Assembly (NCBI RefSeq): GCF_020524345.1
Contig: NZ_JAIVLH010000001.1
Span: 434,001-498,000, forward strand
DNA length: 64,000 nucleotides
Origin: Metabacillus niabensis
GTDB taxonomy: Bacteria; Bacillota; Bacilli; Bacillales; Bacillaceae
Reading direction: 5' to 3'
Both the position numbers and the translations under genes were made by a program. A model generated the notes under the pieces. The model searched no databases, was not told the DNA's origin, and saw nothing but the letters and a program-made list of their open reading frames with translations. Every line of letters starts with the position of its first letter. Within the stretch, counting starts at the first letter, position 1. Positions 1 through 9,487 of this stretch are shown piece by piece.

Positions 1-119
1 GAGTCGGCCCGTTACCGACGACCTTTATGATCAATCCTGAAGGGGAAGTTGTTGATATTACTTCAGGAACCTTAACAGAAAGAATGATCAGAGATTATAT
101 GGAACAGATTAAACCTTAA
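1..119 (+). CDS. resA: Thiol-disulfide oxidoreductase ResA, C-terminal fragment
   Basis: Only the last 38 codons or so are in the window, in the frame ending at the TAA at 117-119. The peptide ends [20 protein letters not shown] and then an [11 protein letters not shown] tail, which is the usual C-terminus of ResA: the cis-proline loop of the thioredoxin fold followed by the final strand and helix. ResA is a membrane-anchored extracytoplasmic thioredoxin-like protein that reduces the haem-binding cysteines of apocytochrome c before haem attachment. resB starts 17 bases downstream, consistent with the resABC operon. The catalytic CxxC and the membrane anchor lie outside the window, so identity rests on the tail and the context. 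Confidence 0.9.
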   Translation, partial: VGPLPTTFMINPEGEVVDITSGTLTERMIRDYMEQIKP

Positions 120-136
120 AATGGGGAGTTTTCAGC

Positions 137-1759
137 ATGAATAAGGTCAATTGCGAGTGTGGTCATGCAAATCCGGAAGGTACTATTTTATGTGAATCAT
201 GTGGAAATCCGCTGGGAGATAAAGAGAAAAAAGATACTAAACACTTATTGGATATGAAGTACGAAGGTTCTGCTAGACGGTCTCAAACGTACAAGAGAAC
301 CTTTGTTGATAAAATTTGGAATTTCTTTTCATCAGTAAAAGTTGGTGTATGGTTAATTTTTTTAACTTTGCTTGCTTCGGCATTAGGTACCGTTTTCCCA
401 CAAGAAATGTACATACCGCCTTCAGTAACAGCAAGTCAATTTTATAAAGATGAATACGGATTACTCGGTCAACTATATTATGAACTTGGCTTTCATAATC
501 TATACGGCTCATGGTGGTATATGATATTAGTTGCATCAATTGGTATTTCTCTTGTCATTGCTAGTTTGGACCGATTTGTACCGTTACATAGAGCATTAAA
601 AAAACAAGGTGTATCAAGACACCATACGTTTATGAAGCGCCAACGATTATATAGCTCAACTAAAACTAATGAGTATGATCTAGAACTAGTAAAAGAACGT
701 CTTGCTTCCCGTCGTTATCATGTGCGGGAGGAAAATGGAAACCTTTTAGCTGAAAAAGGCCGTTTTTCCAGATGGGGCCCATATGTAAATCACTGTGGAC
801 TTATTATTTTTTTAATTGGAGCAATGCTGCGGTTCGTACCGGGCATGTATATTGATGAAGTTCTTTGGGTTAGAGAAGGTGAAACTGCTGTTATTCCAGG
901 TACGGAAGGACGCTACTATTTAGAAAACAAAGACTTTATTATGGAAGTGTATGAGAAAGATAAAGAAGACGAAGTGTTTGAAGAAGCGATCACCCGAGTA
1001 GGTGATGGAAGCGTTGTGAAAAACTTCCAATCTAACGTTATCCTTTATGAAAGAGAAGGGGAAATTGTTCACGGCGCTGAGCCGAAGTTAAACAAAGTAA
1101 AAGAAGAAGAGATAAGAGTAAATGAACCGTTAAAATTTGAATCCTTCTCTCTCTATCAAGTTGACTATAAATTAAATGAATTAAATAAAATGACGTTTAG
1201 TTTAATAAATAAGGAAACAGAGGAAAGCTTTGGTCAAATACAAGTAGATCTTTTAGATCCTAAAAAAGAATATGATCTTGGGAATGAAATTAAAGTGGAA
1301 ATTTCCACGTATTTACCTGACTTTTATTTTGACGAAGAAGGGGTTCCTGCAACTAAAACACGAATCCCGAACAATCCTGCATTTGTTTTCAAAATGTATA
1401 CACCTCAGACTCCAGAAGGTGAATCAAGTTTTGTAGCAATCCAGCAAACAATTGAGCCATCCGGTGAAAATCAGTACAAGATGAAATTTGAAGGCATTGA
1501 AACAAAAGACTTAACTGCTTTGACAGTGAGAAAAGATTTAACCTTGTGGATTCTTGCTCTAGGTGGAGCTATATTCATGATAGGTGTGATACAAGGTATG
1601 TATTGGAATCACCGTCGTATATGGATAAAACAACATGATGATGAAATTTTAATAGCAGGACATACAAATAAAAATTGGTATGGATTAGCTAAAGAGATTG
1701 AGATTGTTGTAGAAGGTACCGCACTTTCTGCACCGAAAGATCAAAAGGAAAAAGAATAA
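137..1759 (+). CDS. resB: Cytochrome c biogenesis protein ResB
   Basis: ResB (540 aa) works with ResC as the System II (CcsB/CcsA-type) machinery that moves haem across the membrane and ligates it to apocytochrome c. The protein has paired membrane segments around residues 70-90 and 125-145, a third near 220-235 (after GRFSRWGPYVNH), a large extracytoplasmic loop rich in charged residues, and a last segment near 465-485. The N-terminus is a small predicted zinc ribbon with C6-x-C8 and C19-x-x-C22 before the first membrane segment. The signature IPNNPAFVF and the C-terminal AGHTNKNWYG region match Bacillus ResB. It sits between resA and resC with short spacers, consistent with one operon. Function is well supported by family and context. 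Confidence 0.97.
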   Translation: MNKVNCECGHANPEGTILCESCGNPLGDKEKKDTKHLLDMKYEGSARRSQTYKRTFVDKIWNFFSSVKVGVWLIFLTLLASALGTVFPQEMYIPPSVTASQFYKDEYGLLGQLYYELGFHNLYGSWWYMILVASIGISLVIASLDRFVPLHRALKKQGVSRHHTFMKRQRLYSSTKTNEYDLELVKERLASRRYHVREENGNLLAEKGRFSRWGPYVNHCGLIIFLIGAMLRFVPGMYIDEVLWVREGETAVIPGTEGRYYLENKDFIMEVYEKDKEDEVFEEAITRVGDGSVVKNFQSNVILYEREGEIVHGAEPKLNKVKEEEIRVNEPLKFESFSLYQVDYKLNELNKMTFSLINKETEESFGQIQVDLLDPKKEYDLGNEIKVEISTYLPDFYFDEEGVPATKTRIPNNPAFVFKMYTPQTPEGESSFVAIQQTIEPSGENQYKMKFEGIETKDLTALTVRKDLTLWILALGGAIFMIGVIQGMYWNHRRIWIKQHDDEILIAGHTNKNWYGLAKEIEIVVEGTALSAPKDQKEKE

Positions 1760-1777
1760 GGTAAAGGAGGGAGAATT

Positions 1778-2953
1778 TTGGCATCACTTAGTAGTACATT
1801 TCTTGAAATAGCTTTTATTATTTATTTAATTGCCATTTTCTTATTCGGCGGTTCAATTCGAGATAAGCGCAATAAATCAGAGAACATAAGTAAGTGGACA
1901 ATTGCTGCAATGGCAGCTACTATATTAGGGTTTGTATCACAACTTGCCTACTTTATTACAAGGTGGATTGCATCAGGACATGCACCTGTCAGTAATTTAT
2001 TTGAATTTACGACAGCGTTCGGTATGATGCTTGTTCTGGCATTTATTATTTTGTTCTTTATATATAAAGTAGCGATTTTAGGTTTGTTTACTCTTCCAAT
2101 CGTTGTATTAATTATTGCTTACGGTAGTATGTTTCCAAATGATATAAGTCCGTTAATACCATCATTGCAAAGTCATTGGTTGTATATTCATGTAACAACG
2201 GCTGCATTGGGACAAGCTATCTTGGCCATAAGTGCTGTTGCCGGAATAATCCATCTCGTAACAGTTGTTGATCAAACAAAATCGTCAAAGAAAACGTTTT
2301 GGTTGGAATTTATTATGTATGTATTAGTCGTGACCTTAGGCTTTATTATTGTCACTAGTACATTTAGAGGTATGGATTATCAAGCTGATTTTAACTGGAT
2401 TGATAAAAATGATCAAGAAGCAGTTATGACTTTTAATTTACCAGCTTTAGTTGGCCCGCATAAAGGGGAACTCATAACAGATGGGAAATTTGAACCTTTA
2501 GTCGAAATGCCTGCTATCATTTCTGCAAGCAAGCTTAACACGGTCATTTGGTCAGTAGTTGTTGGTTCTATTCTATATGGTCTCCTCCGTCTGATCTTAC
2601 GTAAACGATTGGGGGCAGTAATTAAGCCATTTACCAAAAATGTAAACCTTGACCTGGTCGATGAAATTGGGTATCGTTCTGTCGCAATAGGCTTTCCTGT
2701 CTTTACATTGGGAGCACTAATATTTGCAATGATTTGGGCGCAAATTGCATGGACAAGATTTTGGGGATGGGATCCAAAAGAAGTATGGGCACTGATTACT
2801 TGGTTATTTTATGCAGCCTATTTACATCTTCGTTTGTCCAAGGGGTGGCACGGTGAAAAATCAGCATGGCTGGCCGTTGTCGGCTTTGCCATCATCATGT
2901 TTAACCTTATTTTTGTTAACTTAGTAATTGCAGGCTTACATTCGTACGCATAA
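1778..2953 (+). CDS. resC: Cytochrome c biogenesis protein ResC (CcsA family)
   Basis: A 391-aa polytopic membrane protein of the CcsA/CcmC haem-handling family. It contains the tryptophan-rich haem-presenting motif, seen here as [20 protein letters not shown] near residues 327-346, with flanking histidines (for example the H in YIHVTTA, and HLRLSKGW) that are likely haem ligands in this family. It forms the haem export and ligation complex with ResB. The start codon is TTG at 1778, preceded by GGAGG at 1767-1771. It follows resB after 18 bases. The transcript probably ends at the hairpin at 3033-3067, separating resABC from resDE, although read-through is known in relatives. Confidence 0.96.
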   Translation: MASLSSTFLEIAFIIYLIAIFLFGGSIRDKRNKSENISKWTIAAMAATILGFVSQLAYFITRWIASGHAPVSNLFEFTTAFGMMLVLAFIILFFIYKVAILGLFTLPIVVLIIAYGSMFPNDISPLIPSLQSHWLYIHVTTAALGQAILAISAVAGIIHLVTVVDQTKSSKKTFWLEFIMYVLVVTLGFIIVTSTFRGMDYQADFNWIDKNDQEAVMTFNLPALVGPHKGELITDGKFEPLVEMPAIISASKLNTVIWSVVVGSILYGLLRLILRKRLGAVIKPFTKNVNLDLVDEIGYRSVAIGFPVFTLGALIFAMIWAQIAWTRFWGWDPKEVWALITWLFYAAYLHLRLSKGWHGEKSAWLAVVGFAIIMFNLIFVNLVIAGLHSYA

Positions 2954-3032
2954 ACGTGGAAAAAGCTCCAACTTATTTCAAAAGTAGATAAAAATGTGTG
3001 ACTAGCGTACAATTAGTATAAACACTGCTATC

Positions 3033-3067
3033 AAAGCCTTCACTCTATGCAGTGAAGGCTTTGTGTT
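3033..3067 (+). terminator. Intrinsic terminator or hairpin after resC
   Basis: A perfect 12-bp stem (AAAGCCTTCACT, loop CTATGC, AGTGAAGGCTTT) is followed by a weak U-rich tail (GTGTTTG). The imperfect tail suggests partial termination, leaving possible read-through into resDE. Confidence 0.75.
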
Positions 3068-3171
3068 TGTATGTAGGGCTTATGTTAAAAGGACCATGCC
3101 AAAACTTTATTCTATACATAATGAAATCATCACCCTTAGAAAAAACTTACTTATGAAGGAGGGTTCTTATT

Positions 3172-3894
3172 ATGGAAGAGAACCAATTTGCCAGAATTTT
3201 AGTCGTAGATGATGAGGATCGAATTCGTCGATTACTTAGAATGTATCTAGAAAGAGAAAATTATGAAATTGAAGAAGCTGAAAATGGTGATGAAGCTTTA
3301 GAGCTCGCATTAAATAATGAATATGATTTGATTATGCTAGATGTCATGATGCCGGGGATTGATGGAATAGAAGTGTGTAAGCAATTACGTGATAAAAAAG
3401 CAACCCCAATTATTATGCTGACTGCAAAAGGGGAGGAGGCAAATCGTGTTCAAGGTTTTGAAGCCGGTGTAGATGATTATATTGTCAAACCTTTTAGTCC
3501 AAGAGAGGTTGTTCTCAGAGTAAAGGCATTACTTAGAAGGTCTTCCCAAACGTCATTCTTAAAAACCGAAACTACAGCCAAAAATGTGATTGTGTTTCCT
3601 CATTTATCAATTGATCATGATGCACACCGTGTAACAGCAGATGGAACAGAGGTCAGCTTAACACCTAAGGAATACGAGTTATTATACTTTTTAGCAAAAA
3701 CTCCTGATAAGGTATATGATCGTGAAAAGTTATTAAAAGAAGTGTGGCAATATGAATTTTTTGGTGATTTACGAACAGTAGATACCCATGTAAAGCGATT
3801 GAGAGAGAAATTAAGCAAAGTATCACCTGAGGCTGCAAAAATGATTGTAACAGTTTGGGGAGTTGGATATAAATTTGAGGTAAGCAATACATGA
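3172..3894 (+). CDS. resD: Response regulator ResD (OmpR/PhoB family)
   Basis: A 240-aa two-component response regulator. The receiver domain (about 8-122) has the acidic pocket D13-D14, phosphoacceptor D57 in [10 protein letters not shown], and the conserved lysine in VKPFSP. The C-terminal winged-helix DNA-binding domain (about 140-235) shows the LTPKEYELL and [12 protein letters not shown] signatures. In Bacillus, ResD activates genes for respiration and anaerobiosis, including res and cytochrome genes. The start at 3172 is preceded by AAGGAGGG. The stop codon overlaps the resE start by 4 bases, so the two are translationally coupled. Confidence 0.97.
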   Translation: MEENQFARILVVDDEDRIRRLLRMYLERENYEIEEAENGDEALELALNNEYDLIMLDVMMPGIDGIEVCKQLRDKKATPIIMLTAKGEEANRVQGFEAGVDDYIVKPFSPREVVLRVKALLRRSSQTSFLKTETTAKNVIVFPHLSIDHDAHRVTADGTEVSLTPKEYELLYFLAKTPDKVYDREKLLKEVWQYEFFGDLRTVDTHVKRLREKLSKVSPEAAKMIVTVWGVGYKFEVSNT

Positions 3895-5696
3895 TTTTGT
3901 GGCGAAGTGTAGTTGGAAAGTTATGGGGAACGATTCTTTTGCTCGTTTCCTTTGTTTTATTTGTCTTAACAATTTTAATGCTTGAATTTATCGAAAATTA
4001 TCATGTAGATAAAGCTGAGGATGAGCTCACACAACTTGCTACTAAAGTGTCTCTGATTATTGAAAGTCATGAAGACCAGGAGCTTGCAAAGTCTATTTCA
4101 TGGGAATTAGCTGATGAACTTACTCATATTATTATTGTAGAAAACGAAAATAACGTTTCGAACTCACCTATTAAAGATAAAGAATTACCTCATTTAACAA
4201 TGGAAGACATTGAAGAGGATGATGAGCTTTCACTACCATTAACAAAGCAGCAAAAAATCAGTAAACGAACAAATCTTGAGCAGCCAAATGATGTTTTTGC
4301 TAACGGGGAAGATGAAGTTCTTATTGTAGGAGTACCTTATAAGGTGTCAGAAACGAATACAGGTGCTGTGTTTATTTCTCAGTCTCTTAAGGCCGTACAT
4401 GAAACAACAAAAGAAACGACAAAATACATTATTCTAGCCGCCGGAATTGCCATTATTTTAACAACGATTTTTGCATTTTTCTTATCAACAAGGATTACTT
4501 ATCCATTAAGAAAGATGAGAGAGGTAGCTCAAGAGTTAGCAAGAGGGAAATTTGAATCAAAAGTTCCGATCATGTCGAACGATGAAATTGGAGAATTGGG
4601 TGTTGCTTTTAATCAAATGGGGAAGCAGCTCAAGTTTCATATTAATGCTCTTAGCCAGGAAAAAGAACATTTAACAAATATTTTAAGCAGTATGGCTGAT
4701 GGTGTTATTACATTAAATATTGATGGAACTATATTAGTAACAAATCCACCTGCAGAAAGATTCCTTACATCTTTTTATTATGAACAGGGCATAAATGTAG
4801 AATCTGGTGGGGAGCTTCCCTCTGAGATGAAAGCGTTGTTCCAAAGAGTAGTGAGTACTGAAAAAGAACAAATGCTTGAAATCATCATTCAAGGAAGAAG
4901 CTGGGTTATCTTAATGACTCCTTTATATAATCAATCACATGTTCGTGGAGCTGTTGCTGTGCTTCGTGATATGACAGAAGAGCGGCGACTGGATAAACTG
5001 CGTAAAGATTTTATTGCAAATGTGAGTCATGAACTAAGAACACCAATCTCGATGCTGCAGGGTTATAGTGAAGCGATTGTCGATGATATTGCCAGCACAG
5101 AAGAAGAGAAAAAGGATATTGCAAAAGTAATTCATGATGAATCTTTGCGAATGGGAAGATTGGTAAACGACCTGCTTGATTTAGCAAGAATGGAAGCAGG
5201 CCATATTACATTAAATTTAGAAGAAATATCATTGAATGATTTTGTTGAGAAGGTTGGTCGAAAGTTTCAGGGGCTTGCAAAAGAAAAAGACATTTCACTT
5301 TTAACACAAGTTCACATTAAAGAACCTACACAAGTAATTGATCCGGATCGGATTGAGCAAGTTTTAACAAATTTGATAGATAATGCAATACGCCATACAG
5401 GAGAAAAGGGTTCAGTTGTCATTGAAGTTAAAGATCATATAGATGGTGTGGTAATAGATGTCAGAGATTCCGGCTCTGGAATTCCTGAGGAAGATCTGCC
5501 ATTTGTTTTTGAACGATTTTATAAAGCAGATAAAGCAAGAACAAGAGGAAGAGCCGGAACAGGTCTGGGCTTAGCGATTGTAAAAAATATTATTGAAGCA
5601 CATAAAGGTAAGATAAGTGTTCATAGTAAATTAGACGAGGGTACGACATTTAGCTTCTTTTTACCTCGAAAAAAGCTGGAATCTGAATATAATTGA
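3891..5696 (+). CDS. resE: Sensor histidine kinase ResE
   Basis: A 601-aa membrane sensor kinase, partner of ResD. Order of domains: a first membrane helix (about 9-31), an extracytoplasmic sensing region (about 32-177), a second helix (about 178-198), HAMP (about 199-252), a PAS-like domain (about 258-365), the dimerisation/phosphoacceptor domain with H-box NVSHELRTP (His about 380), and a catalytic ATPase domain with N-box [10 protein letters not shown]1 [10 protein letters not shown] and G2 GTGLGLAI. Length and architecture match B. subtilis ResE. ResE responds to oxygen limitation and nitric oxide in that species. Transcription probably ends at the hairpin at 5742-5780. Confidence 0.96.
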   Translation: MILWRSVVGKLWGTILLLVSFVLFVLTILMLEFIENYHVDKAEDELTQLATKVSLIIESHEDQELAKSISWELADELTHIIIVENENNVSNSPIKDKELPHLTMEDIEEDDELSLPLTKQQKISKRTNLEQPNDVFANGEDEVLIVGVPYKVSETNTGAVFISQSLKAVHETTKETTKYIILAAGIAIILTTIFAFFLSTRITYPLRKMREVAQELARGKFESKVPIMSNDEIGELGVAFNQMGKQLKFHINALSQEKEHLTNILSSMADGVITLNIDGTILVTNPPAERFLTSFYYEQGINVESGGELPSEMKALFQRVVSTEKEQMLEIIIQGRSWVILMTPLYNQSHVRGAVAVLRDMTEERRLDKLRKDFIANVSHELRTPISMLQGYSEAIVDDIASTEEEKKDIAKVIHDESLRMGRLVNDLLDLARMEAGHITLNLEEISLNDFVEKVGRKFQGLAKEKDISLLTQVHIKEPTQVIDPDRIEQVLTNLIDNAIRHTGEKGSVVIEVKDHIDGVVIDVRDSGSGIPEEDLPFVFERFYKADKARTRGRAGTGLGLAIVKNIIEAHKGKISVHSKLDEGTTFSFFLPRKKLESEYN

Positions 5697-5741
5697 CGAA
5701 CAATCTTGTTCCATGCGAAACAACTAAACACATGATATATG

Positions 5742-5780
5742 AAGCTTATTATCAAAATTTTGTTGATAGTAAGCTTTTAA
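5742..5780 (+). terminator. Terminator after resE
   Basis: AAGCTTATTATCAA and TTGATAGTAAGCTT form a 14-nt stem with one mismatch around a 7-nt loop, followed by TTAAAA. The tail is only moderately U-rich. Confidence 0.65.
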
Positions 5781-5860
5781 AATCAGTAGAAATTCCAAAA
5801 TACGGTAATAAAAAGAGTGCCTGTTAATGGAATGCTATAAAATTATGGAGTGTGATAATC

Positions 5861-6439
5861 GTGAATTTGTATACACGGACTGGAGATAGTGGAAAAACAA
5901 GTATTATTGGTGGAAGAGTCGATAAAGATCATTTACGCGTAGAAGCATATGGAACAATAGATGAAGCGAATAGCTTTATTGGTCAAGCCATGACATTCCT
6001 TACAGATTCAATATTTCAAGATATTTATCAGGAGTTAGAGAAAATTCAGCATGAGTTATTTGATTGTGGAGGAGATTTAGCAGTTGTAAAAGAAAAGTTT
6101 CCATATAAAGCAAAAGAAGAGATGGTTACTATACTGGAAGAGCGTATTGACCATTATGTAAAAGAAGCTCCACCGTTGGAAAAATTTATTTTACCAGGTG
6201 GAAGTAATGCTGCTGCTGTCATTCATATCGCAAGAACTGTCACAAGAAGAGCAGAAAGATGTACAGTTTCACTTCAAAAAGAAATGGAGATTAATGATGT
6301 GGTCCTCAAATATTTAAACAGATTATCAGATTATCTTTTTGCTGTTGCTAGAGTGATAAATTTCCGTTTAGGTGTAAAAGATGTAGAATATGAACGAAGT
6401 GCACTTGTTTTTAAAACAAATCCGAAAGATAAACAGTGA
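5861..6439 (+). CDS. pduO: PduO-type ATP:cob(I)alamin adenosyltransferase
   Basis: This enzyme transfers the adenosyl group of ATP to cob(I)alamin, producing adenosylcobalamin. The N-terminal signature LYTRTGDSGKTSIIGG followed by RVDKDHLRVEAYGTIDEANS is the ATP-binding region of the family. The C-terminal half has the conserved RTVTRRAERC and NRLSDYLF motifs. I chose GTG at 5861 because GGAG at 5847-5850 is well spaced for it, giving MNLYTRTGD as in relatives. The upstream in-frame GTG at 5852 is too close to that site. Length is 192 aa. It stands alone between terminators after resE and before sigX, and is absent from this position in B. subtilis. Its product is the cofactor needed by the CarH-like regulator at 15.6 kb. 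Confidence 0.93.
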   Translation: MNLYTRTGDSGKTSIIGGRVDKDHLRVEAYGTIDEANSFIGQAMTFLTDSIFQDIYQELEKIQHELFDCGGDLAVVKEKFPYKAKEEMVTILEERIDHYVKEAPPLEKFILPGGSNAAAVIHIARTVTRRAERCTVSLQKEMEINDVVLKYLNRLSDYLFAVARVINFRLGVKDVEYERSALVFKTNPKDKQ

Positions 6440-6479
6440 AAAATACTATAGGTTTTTTAAAAAACAATAGAACATAACT

Positions 6480-6526
6480 AAAATCACCGGGATCATGTTA
6501 GTAAAATGGTTCCGGTGATTTTTTAA
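6480..6526 (+). terminator. Terminator after the adenosyltransferase gene
   Basis: AAATCACCGG and CCGGTGATTT form a perfect 10-bp stem with a 21-nt loop, followed by a T run. It isolates the gene from sigX. Confidence 0.85.
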
Positions 6527-6628
6527 TGGAAATTAGACTAATAGATTTACCTCCAATATGTTAAAGTAGAAGATAGTGGTTGTCGATTATTACATATATA
6601 TTTCAAATATATTTCAACTTACAAAAAG

Positions 6629-6654
6629 TGCAACTTTACTATATTTTTTTCGAC
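6629..6654 (+). promoter_or_regulatory. Candidate SigX-type autoregulatory promoter
   Basis: TGCAAC at 6629-6634 and CGAC at 6651-6654 are separated by 16 bases. This resembles the ECF SigX consensus (TGTAAC, about 16 bp, CGAC) known from B. subtilis, where sigX transcribes itself. It lies 25 bases upstream of the sigX start codon. Confidence 0.65.
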
Positions 6655-6679
6655 TAAATAAATGAATGGAGGGTTATTC

Positions 6680-7231
6680 ATGGAGGATACCTTTCACCAA
6701 CTATATGAAAAATATCATCACGATCTTTTTCAGTTTTTGTTTTATATGGTGAAAAGTCGTGAACAAGCGGAGGATTTAGTTCAAGAAGTTTATATTCGTG
6801 TCCTGAAATCATATGATCGTTTTGAAGGTAGAAGCAGCGAGAAAACCTGGTTAATTTCAATTGCGAGACATGTTGCAATTGATTGGTTTAGAAAGCAGAA
6901 AACGATTCGGCAAAGAATATTAGAACGTTTTGAATGGGACCAACATCAAATTGAAGATGATGGACAGCCGCTACCTGAAGAAATTGCTATACAAAATGAA
7001 CAGGTTCAATGGATATATCGTGCCTTGAATGCTTGTTCCATTGACCAACGCGCTGTTATTATTTTGCGATATATTCAAGAGATGTCAATAACTGAAACGG
7101 CGGATGTTTTAGGTTGGTCTGTGAGTAAAGTTAAAACAACTCAACATCGGGCGATTAAACAATTACAAAAACAAATGATTAACCTTACGGAAAAGGAGGG
7201 ACTTTCGATTGAAAAAACGGGAGTGGAATGA
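6680..7231 (+). CDS. sigX: ECF RNA polymerase sigma factor SigX
   Basis: A 183-aa group 4 sigma factor. Region 2 (about 5-75) has the DLFQFLFYMV and EDLVQEVYIRVL signatures and the -10-recognition stretch SSEKTWLISIARHVAIDWFR. Region 4 (about 118-165) is a helix-turn-helix with SITETADVLGWSVSKVKTTQ. Sequence closely follows B. subtilis SigX, which controls cell-envelope modification and resistance to cationic peptides. The ATG at 6680 is chosen because GGAGGG at 6668-6673 is correctly spaced; an in-frame ATG at 6662 lies upstream of that site. The 3' end overlaps rsiX, implying translational coupling of sigma factor and anti-sigma factor. Confidence 0.96.
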   Translation: MEDTFHQLYEKYHHDLFQFLFYMVKSREQAEDLVQEVYIRVLKSYDRFEGRSSEKTWLISIARHVAIDWFRKQKTIRQRILERFEWDQHQIEDDGQPLPEEIAIQNEQVQWIYRALNACSIDQRAVIILRYIQEMSITETADVLGWSVSKVKTTQHRAIKQLQKQMINLTEKEGLSIEKTGVE

Positions 7232-8396
7232 GGAGCAACTTCAGCAACTTTTACAACAATTACCCTCTGTTAGAGATAAACAAAGCAAAAAAGAATTATA
7301 TCAAAATATCTATTACAAAGATCATTATAAAAAGAAACGGCGAATTTGGGTTGCTCCAACTGTCGCCACAATTGCCGTATTATTTATTTTAGCTTTAATA
7401 TCACCCATTCTCTTTCAAAGTATTACAAGAACAAATGAGAAAAATGCACTGGATATGGCATCGACCTCTTCCTCAGAGTCAATAAAAGCTGAAAACAATT
7501 CCGGGCAAGAGCTTCAAATGACGGAATCATCAATAGCTGAAGATAGGAATAATGAAAAGGTTGAACTTAGCAGAAAAGAAATTGAACAAGAAACATTTGT
7601 AACAAATGCAGATGATTCGGCGAATATTATAACAGTTGGATTAACAGATGAGAGTTTACAAAATATCATTCCGGTCAGTTTCAAGGAGGAAGCAGGAAAG
7701 GAGGAACTTGATCAAATTGAAACGTTCAATCCGGACAGATTTGCAGAAAAACTTGGACCTTTAAGGATAGCATTGACAAATACAGATCTCGAGGAAGAAA
7801 ACAATGATGAAATTATAATTAATTATAAATCTAATAATGGTAATATCACAGGTTCTGGTTCTGAAGTTGCTTATAAAGAGTCTATAATTGAAACATTTAG
7901 ATGGCTGGGGTATAAAAAGGCAAACTTGTTCACCAATGGTGTAGAGGGAATTGAATTTAGCAATTATGGTCAAGAAGAGGAATTAGAAATTACAGAAACG
8001 AGAAATAAAGCATATCTTGTCTATCAATATGATGAGTCAAAAGCAAAATTACTTGTCCCTACCCCGGAATCGCTTCCGACAATTGAAGAGGCAATAGACA
8101 TAATGAAAAAGGGAATTGATGAGCAGGAACTAAAACCCTCTATCCAGGAACATATAGGGGAAATTGACATTAAAGAAGATGGAGAGCGACTAGAAATTGA
8201 CTTTACGGAAAATGCAAATGTCGAAAATAATGAAGAAAGCATTATTATGTTAGAATCTATATTATTAACTGCTAAAGATTTTGGATATGAAACCGTTCAA
8301 TTCAATGGTACGAAAGAAAAAGAAATTGGTGTAATGGATGTTTCAAGGCCATTAGAAGTACCTTTTTCACCCAATCCTATAGATGAAAATGAATGA
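7209..8396 (+). CDS. rsiX: Anti-sigma-X factor RsiX
   Basis: A 395-aa single-pass membrane protein. The cytoplasmic N-terminus (about 1-46; KREWNEEQLQQLLQQLP) resembles the SigX-binding segment of B. subtilis RsiX. A single membrane helix spans about 47-70. The extracytoplasmic part has a low-complexity acidic linker and then a GerMN-like region containing LVPTPESLPTIEEAID and ESILLTAKDFGYETVQFNGT. It holds SigX inactive at the membrane until an envelope signal. The start is TTG at 7209 with AAAGGAGGGA just upstream, overlapping sigX by 23 bases. A strong terminator begins at its stop codon. Confidence 0.93.
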   Translation: MKKREWNEEQLQQLLQQLPSVRDKQSKKELYQNIYYKDHYKKKRRIWVAPTVATIAVLFILALISPILFQSITRTNEKNALDMASTSSSESIKAENNSGQELQMTESSIAEDRNNEKVELSRKEIEQETFVTNADDSANIITVGLTDESLQNIIPVSFKEEAGKEELDQIETFNPDRFAEKLGPLRIALTNTDLEEENNDEIIINYKSNNGNITGSGSEVAYKESIIETFRWLGYKKANLFTNGVEGIEFSNYGQEEELEITETRNKAYLVYQYDESKAKLLVPTPESLPTIEEAIDIMKKGIDEQELKPSIQEHIGEIDIKEDGERLEIDFTENANVENNEESIIMLESILLTAKDFGYETVQFNGTKEKEIGVMDVSRPLEVPFSPNPIDENE

Positions 8397-8423
8397 GAGA
8401 CTCAGGAGTTGAGTCTCTTTTTC
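8396..8423 (+). terminator. Terminator of sigX-rsiX
   Basis: AGAGACTCA, loop GGAGT, TGAGTCTCT, then a T run. The perfect 9-bp stem begins at the last base of the rsiX stop codon. Confidence 0.9.
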
Positions 8424-8568
8424 TGATGCATGGGATCTATTTTCAAAAGAAAAATATAGTATATGCTCCTCCAAAATGGTAAATCCTTAAATTTGTACTT
8501 TGTTTTTCCATAGTTAAAAGTAAAGCAACGTAAGGAAATAGTCAAAAAAACAAAAATGGGGGACAAGA

Positions 8569-9459
8569 ATGCAATCTAGGGAAAATCTTTTTGTATGTAC
8601 GATTTGTGTTTTCATTGGTCTATTTTTAGTTGTTACTAATAGTGCAAAGGCAGAGTCGCACATAAAGGAACTCGAGCACACATGGATTCAACCTGTTCAA
8701 GGCACAATAACTGATACATTTGGCACTCGTAATGGAAAACATAAGGGAATTGATATTGCTGCACCTGAAGGAGCACAAATTATCTCAGTGTCTTCAGGTT
8801 TGGTAGTGAAATCATATTACTCAGACACATACGGACATGTTGTATTTATCCAACATCCTGAAGGTTATGAAACAGTCTATGCACATTTAAGGGAAAGAAA
8901 TGTTCAACAAGGAGAAAACGTAACAAAAGGACAAGTTCTGGGTATAATTGGAAATACAGGAGTCTCAACAGGAACACATTTGCACTTTGAAGTACATAAA
9001 GGGGAATGGACTTTTGAAAAGGAACATGCAGTAGATCCATTGTTTGTATTTAAAGAGGATGAAAAGCAAACTGTGTATGCTGAAGATAGTGGCAATGATT
9101 CAGTTGAAACAAATGCGCAAGGCAGTTTGTCAAAAACAACAACCGACAAACATGAAGAACCCTCACAAAAAAATGTGATTTCAGTTGTGAAAGGCGATAC
9201 GTTGTGGAGGTTATCAGATACATTTAATGTATCCGTTTCATCTATAAAAAAATGGAATAATCTAAAGAATGACGTGATTTTTCCTAATCAGAAACTGATT
9301 ATTTTTATAAAAAACAGTGCAAATTATGTGGTGAAGCCCGGTGATACAATACAATCAATTGCAGCAGAATTTAGTACAAGTCCAGAGGCAATCAAGAAAA
9401 TTAATGATATAACTTCGGAAAAGATCTATCCGGAGCAGGTATTAGTGATAAATAAATAA
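8569..9459 (+). CDS. Secreted M23-family peptidoglycan endopeptidase with two LysM domains
   Basis: A 296-aa exported protein. An N-terminal signal sequence ends near TNSAKA-ES (about residue 28). The M23 (LytM/peptidase_M23) domain (about 38-155) retains the zinc site: H58-x-x-x-D62 in HKGID and H137-x-H139 in THLHFEVH, so it looks catalytically competent. A short variable linker leads to two LysM domains, about 203-247 (VVKGDTLWRLSDTFNVSVSS) and about 252-295 (VVKPGDTIQSIAAEF), which bind peptidoglycan. It likely cleaves peptide cross-links in the wall, in growth or sporulation. It occupies the place where B. subtilis has serA. I saw no SigX-type promoter upstream, so a regulatory link with sigX is not supported. 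No specific gene name can be given. Confidence 0.9.
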   Translation: MQSRENLFVCTICVFIGLFLVVTNSAKAESHIKELEHTWIQPVQGTITDTFGTRNGKHKGIDIAAPEGAQIISVSSGLVVKSYYSDTYGHVVFIQHPEGYETVYAHLRERNVQQGENVTKGQVLGIIGNTGVSTGTHLHFEVHKGEWTFEKEHAVDPLFVFKEDEKQTVYAEDSGNDSVETNAQGSLSKTTTDKHEEPSQKNVISVVKGDTLWRLSDTFNVSVSSIKKWNNLKNDVIFPNQKLIIFIKNSANYVVKPGDTIQSIAAEFSTSPEAIKKINDITSEKIYPEQVLVINK

Positions 9460-9487
9460 TAAAAACAATGAAAAGTTAGTTCTTTTC

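Noticed and set aside
8480-8568. SigX-dependent promoter for the M23/LysM gene
   Set aside because: No TGTAAC-like element with CGAC at 16 bp spacing was found upstream of 8569.
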